From Neurospora intermedia (taxonomy: Eukaryota; Ascomycota; Sordariomycetes; Sordariales; Sordariaceae), in the NCBI GenBank assembly GCA_037102815.1, contig BTPP01000005.1:434001-498000 (forward strand): 64,000 nt of DNA, given 5' to 3'. This document shows, in pieces, positions 11,256 to 21,520 of the stretch. Position 1 is the first letter of the stretch, and each line of letters opens with the position of its first letter. Under the pieces are notes generated by a model. The model searched no databases and had not been told where the DNA came from. It worked only from the letters and a program-made list of their open reading frames with translations. A program made the position numbers and the translations under genes.

Positions 11256-12452
11256 TCACTTCCTCCTCCTCACTCTACCCAAAATCTCTCTCACACCCGC
11301 AAACTCAAGCTCAGACAAAGTCTCCTCCCACAATTGCTTTGCAATCCTCCTTCCTTCCTCCGTATAAATCATGGGTGCCAGGCTGCATCACGTCAGTTGA
11401 ATATCTTTTACCGCTGAGTGCTGCATGAAAGGCACAAAGAATCACACTCACGGAACAAGCTGCTGAAAGCTCAGCATCTCCCCATGCGTCTCCTCACCAT
11501 GGTTAACAGCGGCATCCGTAACTATTCGCGCTCCAACAGCCGCCGTGTTACCCACCATCCTACTTAACACAAACTTTCCAATCGTAAAGAGTACGGACGA
11601 ACGCTCGCGATCGCGATCAAATTCGGTCTCGAGTACCCACGACGGGGATGTGGCGTTGATGGTTGCCAGCGACGGGTCAACCACTTTGGCAATTTCGGAC
11701 AAGAAAAACTGGCCCAGCAACTTGGACACAAACATGCGATCTACCATGTTGACTGGTTCTCCATCTTTGTCGTCGGCGTCCAAAGCAGCCAGGATTGAGA
11801 CCGGCGGTGTTCCTGGCTTGTTATTAGTCTTTCCCATGACCTCGGTAAAGTTGGTCCACCCCGATACCTCGGAGTTGACAATGGTCATACGGCTAGGCCC
11901 AAATTGATGCGGGCGCTTGGACTGGATGACGGGCAAGAGAAGAATGGCCAGTAGCGCGGTGGAGAGGTAATTAACCTGGATCACCTCGTCATGGCCGGTG
12001 TGGGGGTTGAAGCAGCGCGCGGCGGGACCGATGCCGGCGTTGAGCACGGCGATGTCGACCGTGCTGAGTTCCTTCTCGACCCTGGCGCAAAAGGCCAGGA
12101 TGGACTTGTAGACGGAAAGGTCGAGGTTCCATACCTCAATTGTCGAAGTGCTGGCTTGCTTGTTGGCGTCTCGGAGACCTTTGGTTAGGTTGGCGGCAGC
12201 TGCTGCGCCCTTGGCCTCGTTACGAACGGCCAAAATCAACTTGCTGACGCCTAGGTCAAGCAGCTGTCGCGACGTTTCGAGACCCATCCCGGTGTTGGAT
12301 CCGGTTACAATGGCTGTTTTGCCTTTGAGGTTGGCGCCGGTGACGGGCTTGGGCTTGCATGTGAGCTGTTGGTAGAAGAAGTGAGACAGACTCGCTTGTT
12401 GGTCAGGAGTCACATTGAACGTGGAAGAAGGACCTTTAGTGCTAGTGGCCAT
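11256..12452 (-). CDS. Short-chain dehydrogenase/reductase-fold protein lacking the catalytic tyrosine
   Basis: Two exons: 12452-11452 and 11382-11256, with a 69-bp intron starting GTGAGT. The product is 375 aa. I chose the ATG at 12452, which begins MATSTKGPSS; the open frame extends 64 codons further upstream, but that part has no SDR similarity. The Rossmann motif TGSNTGMG (about 50-57), LNAG (137-140) and VNSEVSG (192-198) are present. The active-site segment reads RMFVSKLLG where relatives have R-Y-x-V-S-K-L-L. The lysine (K244) is therefore kept but the tyrosine is Met240. The C-terminal exon (LAPMIYTEEGRRIAKQLWEE) matches the usual end of fungal retinol-dehydrogenase-like SDRs. It may bind NAD(P) without normal reductase activity. 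The substrate is unknown. Confidence 0.88.
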
Positions 12453-14127
12453 GTTGGAAACGTAGAGCTTCTGGAACAACAACTTGGGAGATGGGCAAGA
12501 ACCAAGACATCTTGTTCCCTGGCCAAACCTCACTGGTTCGACCCCGATGAGCTGCTGATGTGGTGGGAAGTACCGTACTAACTTGGTCCATGCCGCATGT
12601 TTGGCTGTCATTTCAACAACACTCCCAAACAATATAGACATCAATATATTCCCGGCTTCACGTCTCGTCTTTCAGTCTGGCTGTCAGTCAACAGGTCGAC
12701 CGGGTGCGAAGGTAGCCCGACCAGGTTTTGAATCCTCGCCATAATAGGTAACCACGGAACTGAAAACCAGGACAACGAGGTGCCCTCCTCGGACCTGCTG
12801 GGTGATGACAACCAAGGCATTCACCACTTTGCGCATACTCTTCGAAGTAGAGACTCGATAGGGTCGCCAGGGATCTGGGTAGAGGCACACACGAGGTAGC
12901 CGTCGATACTCAAGCCTGTCGATACTCAAACCTGTCGATACTTGAAAGGTGGGAGTCCGGAGGTTGATACAGAGCTGGATTTTAGATGCCAGGCTGCTGC
13001 TGGTGGAGATTTTGTCAAAGTTACATCAGCCAAGCGCCTCACTCCCAGCACAGCCCCCCCCTTTTGTACCTTATATTTATTCTTTAGTTGCATGGAGGTA
13101 CCCGTCTGGTACTGTTTATTTGGCTTATATTCGAGCAACGGATCAGCGGCAGAACGGGCAGTCCCTTCGCAGGGGCATTGCAGAAGTTACAGCGCTCTTC
13201 ATTCTACTTCAGGGCAGGGCCCGCTGAAGCCTAGCGTACCTACTGCGTGGTCTGAACCTTTGCGCACGCTCCAGTTGCCCTTTTGGTCAAGCGGGTCGAT
13301 TTTGATTGGGTGGTGGAAAAGCCCTCTGTGGCTTCCACTTCAGAGGCACTCTGCGCAGAGTGCCCCGGGAAATAAACGGCCCAACGAACAAATCCCCTAA
13401 CGCAAAGAAGGCCAAAAAGTACCTCTAGGCCGCACTCGTCACTCTTCACTTCATCAGCTTGGTTAAACATTTTCATGATACCCACTTGTCAGAGTCGTTG
13501 TATCTTTGAAACGTTGGTGGTACGAGTTCAGCGGGAAGTTCCCCTTTACCGATTGGGCTTTCCATCCGACACCCACTGCAACAAGCTGTTGGATGAGATC
13601 GAGGTTCAAGATTGCCAGTGGGCTTCCACTTGGGAAGTTGGCACTGGCTTTGGCCTTTCTTTCTCCGCTTCCTTCTCTTCGCTATCGTGTCCAAGACTCT
13701 TTATTCTCTTGTACATGGCTCTAGGCTAGGTAGATTGTTTTTCGAGTGATGGAAACAATCCCTTATTTCTGATCCAGAGAGCAATCTGTATCTTGGACTT
13801 GGCAGAATCAAATCAATGTCACACAGACGAGGAAAAGTACATGTGCCTAGCGAATTTCGTGTGCGGTAATCTTCAGTCCTCATCAAGAAAGTTGACCTGG
13901 GATGGGGGGAGCAAAGGTTATTAGTTCGCCACGCTTGTCTTTACTATGTATTCAACTTTTTCTATGTCAGGTGTTGAACGTGATCGAGGCGATCTTGCAC
14001 CTGTTTAGACACAAAGAAAATATGAACGATGGGTTCAAGCAGGTAATACTAAAAACTAGGTATATATCTCTAATGCTACAAGACTTCACACAACAGCGCT
14101 AACCCCATGTATCTACTCTCACTACCT
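12453..14127. other. intergenic region of 1.7 kb
   Basis: No gene is recognised. The only ordered element seen is a 16-bp tandem repeat near 12.9 kb. Confidence 0.55.
12902..12947 (+). repeat. 16-bp tandem repeat, about 2.9 units (GTCGATACTCAARCCT)
   Basis: Two full units differ at one base, and a third partial unit ends in GATACTTGAAAG. It lies about 450 bp upstream of the SDR start codon. Confidence 0.9.
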
Positions 14128-15645
14128 CTACAGATGATACTTAAAGTCCAGCGCCCCATCGCCCGTCTTGACCTTCCTAGTGTCCTCAATCTCCCCCTTG
14201 CTGATCCTCTCCTTCTTCCTGTTACACGACCGAATATACAACCACAAGCCCGCAATCAGAAACTCGGACACGACCAACGCCGCGAGCGAGAACGCGTTGC
14301 CCAGCAAGTACGGCTTCTCCCGATAAATCTGCCCGGCCACAATGCCCGCCGTGTTGGCCATGGTCTGCTGAAACCCAATCGCCGCCGCTCTTCGATAGTG
14401 CGGGGCCACATTGACATTGAGCCACGTCAAGTTCAATCCGGGACCACTATACACGGCCGCGGCGCAAAGGAACGTCCCAAAGAACTTGACCCCGTTGCTC
14501 GTCGGGCAGATAATCAAGATGTACCCCAAGATGCCAAAGATATTGGCAAACGCCACCAGCGGTCCCCGCACAGCAATCTTATCCGACAAGAACGCCAAGC
14601 CCATGAAGAACAGCCCGCCCGTGATGTACACGGGAATCGTGAGGTACTGCGCCTCAATGCTGGTGTGGCCCATACTCTGGATGATACTCGGCAAGAACGT
14701 GCTGAACCCAAACAGCAGTATATCCTGACAGAACTGGATCGCGCCGCTCAGCCACAACTTGGTATCCTTCAGGGCGATCCGGATCTCCTCCCAGGAGAAC
14801 TCGTCGGTGCCCATGTACTGCGCCCTCTGCCTCGCCCGGACCCTCATCATCCGCTTCTCCTCTTCGTTCAGGAAGTACGCCTCGGTAGGGTCATTCGGCA
14901 GCGCGAACCACACCAGCGCCCCGATCAAGACGCTGAAAATGCCTTCGATGATGTACACCCACCGCCACCCGGCCTGCCCGCCCACGCCGTCCATCTTGAG
15001 AATCAAGTAGGCCAACAGCCCCCCAAACGCCCCTGCAATCGCCGTGCACACAAATAGATAACTGACGCGCCGCGCTTGTTCCTCCCGCTTATACACCATG
15101 GTCAAATAAAGATTCAAACCCGGGAACAGTCCGCCCTCGCACGCCCCTAACACCAGCCGCGCCGCGTAAAGTCCGCCAATGTTGGTGATGAACCCCGAGA
15201 AAATGGTCGTCAGACTCCAGACCACACATAAAGTGGTCAGCGTCACGCGGGGCGTCAGCCGCTTGAGCAAGATGGCCCAGGGCGCTTCAAAGGCGACGTA
15301 GGTGGCGTAGAAGATGGACACGGCCGTGGAGAATTGGGCGGGCGTGGCGTGGATGTCCTCGGGCATGCCGGCGACTTTGACGTTGCCGATGTTGGAGCGG
15401 TCGAGGAAGCAGGAGAGGTAGACGAGCATGATGATGGGGACGAAGACGGAGTCGAGCTTGTGCAGGAGGGCCGTCTCGGCTTTGGGGTCGAGGATCTCGA
15501 GGGTGGAAGAGGCTGGGTTTTGGCCGTCTTCTACGTCTGGCTTGGTGTACAATTCATCTTGACGTTCGGGGTCGGATTTCTTTTCGCCCAAGGGCGAGGG
15601 AGATCGTGGTGGTGCTGGTGGTGGTTGTGGTGAGGAGGAGGCCAT
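14128..15645 (-). CDS. MFS permease, ACS (vitamin/organic-anion transporter) family
   Basis: Single exon, 505 aa. A Pro/Ser-rich N-terminus leads to helix 1 with VPIIMLVYLSCFLDRSNIGN, holding the ACS-type Asp-Arg pair. Next comes AARLVLGACEGGLFPG in helix 4. A GWRWVYIIEG motif precedes helix 6. In the second half, PVYITGGLFFMGLAFLSDK and the GFQQTMANTAGIVAGQIY segment are typical of the Tna1/Dal5-like families. It is expected to be a 12-helix plasma-membrane importer; the substrate is not deducible. It is paralogous at family level to the MFS gene at 1.4 kb but is intronless and clearly divergent, so this is not a recent tandem copy. Codon endings run C-rich to G-rich from 5' to 3'. Confidence 0.93.
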   Translation of the reverse strand: MASSSPQPPPAPPRSPSPLGEKKSDPERQDELYTKPDVEDGQNPASSTLEILDPKAETALLHKLDSVFVPIIMLVYLSCFLDRSNIGNVKVAGMPEDIHATPAQFSTAVSIFYATYVAFEAPWAILLKRLTPRVTLTTLCVVWSLTTIFSGFITNIGGLYAARLVLGACEGGLFPGLNLYLTMVYKREEQARRVSYLFVCTAIAGAFGGLLAYLILKMDGVGGQAGWRWVYIIEGIFSVLIGALVWFALPNDPTEAYFLNEEEKRMMRVRARQRAQYMGTDEFSWEEIRIALKDTKLWLSGAIQFCQDILLFGFSTFLPSIIQSMGHTSIEAQYLTIPVYITGGLFFMGLAFLSDKIAVRGPLVAFANIFGILGYILIICPTSNGVKFFGTFLCAAAVYSGPGLNLTWLNVNVAPHYRRAAAIGFQQTMANTAGIVAGQIYREKPYLLGNAFSLAALVVSEFLIAGLWLYIRSCNRKKERISKGEIEDTRKVKTGDGALDFKYHL

Positions 15646-16330
15646 GGTAGGTAGAGGCTACTGTCTACCCTGGTAGGTAGTAACAAACAGTGAATGATGT
15701 GGTGGAAGTCATCACCGGAAATTCGAGAGGGGAGTGTCCTCGTTTTGTTGTCGTCAACTCCATGACTGCGTATCAGTGTCGGTATTCGCTACATACTATT
15801 CCTCTGTCAGTCTAGCGATTACCTATCATTATTTCTTATCTCGGAATACTATCTCCGATAAGACACCAGCAAAGTGACTATCGCACGCTGGACATGACGT
15901 TACAATGCATTGGCTGGCTCAAACGGTTGGTATCTCGGAACGCGGGGAGCGAATCACAGCCGAGTCTGTTGCCGATCGCCAATCCAATAGTTCCGAGGCC
16001 GGCACTACATCTCCGTTATCAATCCCGGTATTGGAAGATAGGCCGTTCCAACACTGTTCCCTTTTGGGTTTGCTGTACAACATGTATCGTGTAATAACGT
16101 GGACATACCTAGAATCGAAGCCAAAATATATATCTCCTGAACACGCCATATTCCATAGTCTTCTCATGTGCAATTCAATAGTACAGGTAGATAAGTCCTT
16201 CATTTATCCACTCCCTCACCTCCCAGCAACCTTCCATCCGCCAATACTCATCCCCTTCTCAACTGCCCAACCTCATCGCTCCAACCTCACCACTATCAAC
16301 ACAAGTCACCTCCCCATCAGGCAACCTCCG
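15646..16330. other. intergenic: MFS promoter and 3' flank of secreted-protein gene
   Basis: No gene is seen. Two GGTAGGTAG motifs lie directly upstream of the MFS start codon (15646-15654 and 15672-15680). Confidence 0.6.
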
Positions 16331-17326
16331 TCAACACCTCTTCCACTCCCCCCTCATCCCTACCCGCAACGTCTTCTTACACGCCTCCCATCCCTGATGC
16401 CGCCCATCGCCTTCTCCCGGAAAATCTCCGAGCTCACCACCCAGCCTCCCCCGATGAACAACCGTATCATCAAACTCAATCTGCTCACTCGAAAGCGAAA
16501 TCCACAATTTAGCGCCCAACCTAACCTCCATCTCGGTACCCGTCGAGCACGATGAAACAGCCAGTTGTTGCTTTCTCTTCCCTTTCTTGTTGGCGCCTGA
16601 GGAGGGCTTGACGGGCATAGACAAGTTGAAAACCCCTCGGTATCCGGTGCCAAAACGGCCGTAGGGGGTGAGGGCTGTTGCTATGTCGACTAGAGCTTGG
16701 CTTTGACTTTGACTTTGACATTTGGGGTCTTGGGATCCTTTGGTTGCTTGCGTTGCTTTACTCGTTTTTCTGGGTTCCCTTCTTTTGATGAGATCCCATT
16801 TCCATTTCCACCCCTCATCCATTCTTTCGACTTCGTCTTCCTTACTGTTGTGCATATAGACAAGAGAAAGCGAAACCCTCTCAACAAAACTCCCCTTTTC
16901 CAGTTCCAACCACCCACCGACTGTAATCTCAGTAATACTAAACTGCCATCCCGCGGGAATCCCTGTAAAGACTAGTTGCTGTTGTGTTTGGTGCCGGTGG
17001 TCTTCTTCTACTTGCGCACCTTGTGGCTTCTCGAGGAAGCAATCGATAAAACCTGCCGAAGACAAAAAGATGCGTGCGTTCGGTAGGAGGAGGGCGGTTT
17101 TATCGCGGGAGAGGATGGTGGTACATAGAGCGGAGGAGTTGGGAGGTGAAGTATCGTGGGTGGTGGAGAGGTAGGTTAGAATGTTTTGAATCGGTGTTTG
17201 GGCTTCGGTGGCTAGGCTGGGAAGGGAAATTGGGAGAGATATTGAGAGCGCTGCTGCCGCGGCATGCAGTTGGAGTAGCATGAGAAGGGAGAGAGTTGAT
17301 GATTGCGCCGTCGTTGGGAACTGCAT
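16331..17326 (-). CDS. Secreted protein, DUF4360-like
   Basis: Single exon, 331 aa. The first 25 or so residues (STLSLLMLLQLHAAAAALS) form a good signal peptide. The middle contains FIDCFLEKPQ, then VFTGIPAGWQFSITEITVGG and LELEKGSFVERVSLSLVY, which resembles the fungal DUF4360 pattern of a beta-sandwich with a P-x-G-[WF]-x-[FY]-x-[IV] core. A low-complexity Lys/Gln/Ser insert at about 175-215 lengthens it beyond the usual 200-residue family size. The C-terminal part contains EVRLGAKLWISL. The role of the family is unknown. The secreted prediction is firm, the family call moderate. Codon endings change from C to G near 16.9 kb. Confidence 0.7.
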   Translation of the reverse strand: MQFPTTAQSSTLSLLMLLQLHAAAAALSISLPISLPSLATEAQTPIQNILTYLSTTHDTSPPNSSALCTTILSRDKTALLLPNARIFLSSAGFIDCFLEKPQGAQVEEDHRHQTQQQLVFTGIPAGWQFSITEITVGGWLELEKGSFVERVSLSLVYMHNSKEDEVERMDEGWKWKWDLIKRREPRKTSKATQATKGSQDPKCQSQSQSQALVDIATALTPYGRFGTGYRGVFNLSMPVKPSSGANKKGKRKQQLAVSSCSTGTEMEVRLGAKLWISLSSEQIEFDDTVVHRGRLGGELGDFPGEGDGRHQGWEACKKTLRVGMRGEWKRC

Positions 17327-18836
17327 GTTTGCTCTAGCTGTTCAAAGTCATGGCGAAGGGCCAATGGACAGGAACCTGGTAATGAGTGCTCGAGGTTTAT
17401 CATGGTGATCAATGATTTCTCGCCGTCTCGCGTATTTCAGCTATGATGATTCTTTAGATCATCGCAAAATCAGAGCGTGGAGAGAAGTCCCATACTGTCG
17501 GATGTCGACTGCGCATGCATCGAACTGCCGCCGGCAGGCGGGTAGCGAAGCGATGCTCCCGCAGAACTATATCGGGTATGCATGCACCTTGCTTGACGCA
17601 GGTGTTATGGAAGAAGGACGAAACTTGACGAGAGAGCGCAGAGTATGGCATGGAAACATGTGCAAACGTTGTTGTATTTATGACGGCCATCAAACGACGA
17701 TGAGGATGGATGAGATGCATGTAGATTGTGACGGGGAAAGGGAAATAATACCTTGCAGCGCCGGCACTTCGGATGTCTTTCCAGATAGCTGAAAAAGCCC
17801 CGACTAATATCCTCGGCGGCGGAAACTTGTATTAGCTCCCCGCGAATGTTCGTTTGGTTGTGTGGATAGCATCGTATTTGGTGGTAATGAGTTCTGGCCA
17901 CACTCCCGTTTTAAGACCAGCGTTACACTCTTGAACAAGCTGGCGGGCGCATCACGATTCAACTGACGCAAGCATTTGTCGGTATGGACTCGGTAAACCT
18001 CTCCGTGTTCTCTCGCAAAAGCATGTTCTTTTTGACGTTGATTGTCCAGCAGTAGCTCAAGGTGATATAAACAACAACTTCGTCCAGAGGGTGTGTGTTT
18101 GATTAGCCGGTATGTCTGACCGCCATTGTCCTGAGATCGGACGCTAATAAGCCGTATATACGTTGATTGCTGTGCCCAAGGAGTACTGGTAGACTTGGGA
18201 GGCCTGCATCGCGTGTGGTTGTGTTGACAGACTTGTAATCAGTGCCTAGCCACTTCAAGAGGAGTTACGCCAAAGTTCGAGTCAAGCGAAGGTAGTCGCT
18301 CAATCTCGAAAGAGGGTCGAGCAATTTGGAAGATGGATAGTGGACGAAGTTCGAGCTTCGTGTCCTAGTTCTTCTCCGTTCAAGAATGTAACGATAGTGC
18401 AAGTATGCGATACTTTGGAATACCACAGAAACAGCCCGAACTTGAACTACGTGCCATTAGGTTACCGATGCAGATGGCATGCAATATCATGCTACACAGA
18501 TGATAGCTTGTCTTCGTAGAGTCTCGAAGGTCTTTGAAGGTGCACTGTCGCATGAGATATAGACACCAGGGTTGCTGCCGGCTGAAACTCTCAAAAGGCC
18601 AATCACCATGCGGAGGAAGGCTAGATAGGCACGCGTCACATGGTTGGTTGAGTGGTTTGGTAGACTCGATTTGTGAGGTTGCATCTCTACCGGAAATCAG
18701 GTTCATGATGGGGAGAAAATGACTGATGTCAAAGGTGAAGCAGTTCAGGTTCAGGTTGGGCTTTGACTCGACCAGAACATGTCACCATAAGACTAACGGC
18801 CCAGCAAGACCTACCCCTTCATGCCTTGGGCCCTGA
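17327..18836. other. intergenic region of 1.5 kb
   Basis: No gene is recognised on either strand. Open frames are short and of mixed composition. It holds the promoter of the DUF4360-like gene and the 3' flank of btn1. Confidence 0.55.
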
Positions 18837-20298
18837 TTAGCCAACCTTGATGCGCCTGCACCAGTCTCGACCATGGTCAACCTGCCAATTACACAGCCAT
18901 ATCTCCATGGCCATGCTGAGGAAGCTGGCCACACAGATACCGCCGCTATCGCTGACCGAGGTAGCACCCAAGCTGAATTCACGATCCTCTGCAGGCACGT
19001 GTTCCATAATCTCGGCAAAAGTGTTGACGTAGACACAGCCGCCGAGCAGACCCTCCCAAAAGATAATGACAAAAACAATGTAAACAGACGGGATGAAATT
19101 GAGCAGTGCGTGCAAAGTAAGCAGAACGAGATTGGCGACTTGAAGCAGGGACGGCAGGTATAGATGATGGATGCGGATGAAAGCGATGGATGAGCGCGAG
19201 ATGAAAACACCGACTTGGTAAAGGAAACCGTAAAAGGGGTAAAACGATCTGAACTCGGCAAAAGGCGATGAATCGAGCGGGAAGAGCAGCGTCGGGGAGA
19301 CGCCTTGGTTGATGGTGTATTCGGCAATGTAGACCAGCAAAAGCGGGAGCATGTACGGGAAGAAGAGCGACTTGGATCGTTGGACTTTGGCAGCAAGCGA
19401 GTCCTTTCGAGCGTCTTCGGTGGGATGCGATGAATACGCCGTGGCAGCGACTGCAGGTCCGGGTGCAAGGAGGCTTGATGATGCCGTGCTCGTAGGTATA
19501 TCGTCAAAGTTATTCTCGGCCCCCTCTCTTTCTTCTTGAAAAGAGTCACGATTGGCAATGGGCTCGTAGGTCTTACGGGCACTCGCGCGCAGTGGCCCAT
19601 GGGGGAGGATCAAGAAGAAGCTGACAAGCATGATGATGGGCAGAAAGGCAGAGGCGAGCAAGCTTGTCTTGACGCTGAGGCCGATCCAGTCGGTCAGCAT
19701 CACGTACAACAGGGACCCAATGAGACCTGCGCCGCCGGTACCACTACCCCAAGCAGCCAGACTCATGTGACCATAGTAGTGTGTGAGACCCAAGAAGCTC
19801 AGCTCGCCGCCACCACTGCTGATGCTGGACAAGACGACGCCGATCAGCTTGACGGCCACCGATCGGGACGGCGGTGTGAAGGCGATGAGCAGCATGCCGG
19901 CGGAGGAGAGGGCGACGAAGATAAAGATGCGGGTGGCATAGGGTATACGATGGATAAAATAGGGAGCAACCAGCTTGGTCAGGAAGCTGGGCATGACATC
20001 GGCGAGGAGGACGACGCCCTTGGGGATGCCGTTTCCGACCAGGTCTTGGGCGGCCGAGAGAATAATGACGTAGAGGACATTGTTGATGAGGCCTAATAGG
20101 GGATGTGTTAGCACATTCATATCGGGAGGGTACCAGATGAAAAGAGAGGGTAGACGGACCAAATAACCAGAATGCGATGAAGACGGCAGTGTCGACACTC
20201 TGAAGGAGGCTGGAGAGACGAGCACGGTAGAGGGCCCACGATGACGAAGGCGCACCAGGCAAGGGCAGCAACCCGGAGGAGGAAGGCGACCTGTTCAT
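18837..20298 (-). CDS. btn1: Battenin / CLN3 family lysosomal-vacuolar membrane protein
   Basis: Two exons: 20298-20160 and 20092-18837, with a 67-bp intron (donor GTCCGT, branch GCTAAC, acceptor TTAG). The product is 464 aa. The spliced junction reads [20 protein letters not shown], the signature start of CLN3/Btn1 proteins. Other family landmarks are [86 protein letters not shown] and a closing NTFAEI motif. About ten to eleven helices are expected in the vacuolar membrane. Yeast Btn1 influences vacuolar pH and arginine transport. The start is the first ATG in the open frame upstream of the splice donor. The gene is divergent from trp-3. GTCCGT is an unusual donor but the protein alignment fixes it. 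Confidence 0.95.
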
Positions 20299-20571
20299 TG
20301 CAACTGAACTATCGCATGCTTCTTCGCGGGGCGCAATGGAGGGGCTCGAGAGGGTTGACGCGGGCAGTTTGGAGAATTGGCGGTTGACGACGGTGGTGGT
20401 GACGGGATGACGATGTGTGCTGGAGTCGGGAAGGGTCCAGTCCGTCTGCCTGCCGCTACCTCCAAGTGTCTTTCGAAAGCTGGCAGCCAACCAAGGTCTC
20501 CACAAAAACTAGGTAGGTGGGACTCCGTGGCAGGCAAGGGAACTGGAGCAGAAAGGAAGGCGAATTAATTT

Positions 20572-20589
20572 GGGGGGGGGGGGGGGGGG
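20572..20589 (+). repeat. G homopolymer, 18 nt
   Basis: An uninterrupted G run about 280 bp upstream of the btn1 start codon. Confidence 0.95.
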
Positions 20590-20785
20590 CGAGGAAGAAT
20601 GGATGCCAAACACTAAAACTGTAGCGGACCCTGCAGGGTACCTCTAGACAGGGTCCGGTTCGGGGTTGGTGGCAAGTGGGGGCAAGTGGAAGACGGCACA
20701 GTGGGCGGGACCTGGCGGGATGGCGGGGCAGACGTGCCGCCAGTGGGGGGACGGTGAATGGGGGCATTAGAAAATATGGGTCTGA

Positions 20786-20793
20786 TCACGTGA
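20786..20793. promoter_or_regulatory. TCACGTGA palindrome (Cbf1/bHLH-type E-box)
   Basis: A perfect 8-bp palindrome with a CACGTG core in the btn1/trp-3 divergent promoter. TCACGTGA is the site bound by Cbf1/Met4 or other bHLH factors in fungi; binding here is inferred. Confidence 0.5.
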
Positions 20794-20886
20794 CAGGTCA
20801 CTTTTGGTACCTCCTTTATACCAGCTTGTAATTACGTCCGCAGACAGCCGTCAATACCCGACTTCTTTGCAAATTACCAATTAGTG

Positions 20887-20932
20887 TTAGGGTTAGTTAG
20901 GGTTAGTTAGGGTTAGTTAGGGTTAGGGTTAG
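20887..20932 (+). repeat. interstitial telomere-type TTAGGG array
   Basis: Forty-six bases built only of TTAGGG and TTAG blocks: three TTAGGG-TTAG decamers, then TTAGGG-TTAGGG-TTAG. TTAGGG is the telomere repeat of Neurospora and most filamentous fungi. The array sits about 590 bp upstream of trp-3, far from any end visible in this window. Confidence 0.95.
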
Positions 20933-20945
20933 CTCCGGGGGTGCA

Positions 20946-20966
20946 GGGGGCCGGTGAGAGGCCCCC
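20946..20966. repeat. GC-only inverted repeat, 7-bp arms and 7-nt loop
   Basis: GGGGGCC and GGCCCCC flank a 7-nt spacer, 14 bp downstream of the telomere-type array. Confidence 0.9.
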
Positions 20967-20994
20967 GCGTGTGAATGTAAATCGTTAATATTGA

Positions 20995-21022
20995 CATATG
21001 TCAACCATATGCCGACCATATG
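20995..21022. repeat. three CATATG palindromes at exact 11-bp spacing
   Basis: CATATG begins at 20995, 21006 and 21017, embedded in an 11-bp unit CATATGYCRAC. The spacing is close to one helical turn. It is followed at once by two GTAATTAC palindromes (21027-21034 and 21036-21043); a third copy of GTAATTAC lies at 20828-20835. Confidence 0.9.
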
Positions 21023-21206
21023 TCTTGTAATTACGGTAATTACACGGGTGACTTTCAATACCTTCGGCTTAAAGAAAGTGGAGTATGCACGGACCAGTCT
21101 GATGCCCCTAATCACCATGCCCCGCCAGTGGTCAATTGAAACAGGAGCCCGATTGAAACCACGGCGGCCGGATCGAGACTGGAGACAGAAAGACTGAAAA
21201 ATCGGG

Positions 21207-21213
21207 TGAGTCA
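21207..21213. promoter_or_regulatory. TGAGTCA, CPC1/Gcn4-type general amino-acid control site
   Basis: A perfect TGA[CG]TCA element 308 bp upstream of the trp-3 ATG. Cross-pathway control of trp-3 by CPC1 is established in Neurospora; assigning this copy is inference from the consensus. Confidence 0.65.
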
Positions 21214-21289
21214 AAGGCGACATCGGGTTTTGCGGGGCGAACAGAACAGAAAGCAACTCAACGCCCGTCTTGTCGTCGGTCATCCAGCG

Positions 21290-21296
21290 GAGTCAC
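21290..21296. promoter_or_regulatory. GAGTCAC (TGACTC on minus), second CPC1-type half-matched site
   Basis: On the minus strand it reads GTGACTC, containing the TGACTC core, 225 bp upstream of trp-3. Confidence 0.45.
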
Positions 21297-21520
21297 CTCA
21301 TCCACATTTTGTTGCCTGCCTTTTATTCTTCTTTGTTCCTTGTTAATTGACCAGCAACCCACCCACTCTACACCTCTCTCTCTCTCTTGCTCGGTTCCTG
21401 GATTGCCTTTTCTCTTCACGGACTGCTTCAACCACACTTGTCCTTGCTTAGCATTGTGCACAAGTCCAGTCATTATTCCCAATCCAGCTGCAGTCATACT
21501 ACATACACCACCGCTACACC

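Larger units (their letters stand above)
20299..21520. other. divergent intergenic region between btn1 and trp-3
   Basis: No gene is present. This 1.2-kb stretch is unusually rich in ordered motifs: an 18-nt G run, a TCACGTGA palindrome, a telomere-repeat array, a GC hairpin, an 11-bp CATATG repeat, three GTAATTAC palindromes and two Gcn4/CPC1-type sites. They are listed separately. The last 230 nt before trp-3 are free of ATG, consistent with a plain leader. Confidence 0.8.

Noticed and set aside
12453-12644. N-terminal extension of the SDR to the ATG at 12644
   Set aside because: The 64 extra residues do not resemble SDR sequence or a targeting signal, and the ATG at 12452 gives the usual family start.
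1390-15645. The two ACS permeases as a recent duplication
   Set aside because: One has two introns and the other none, and their sequences differ throughout. They share only family motifs.
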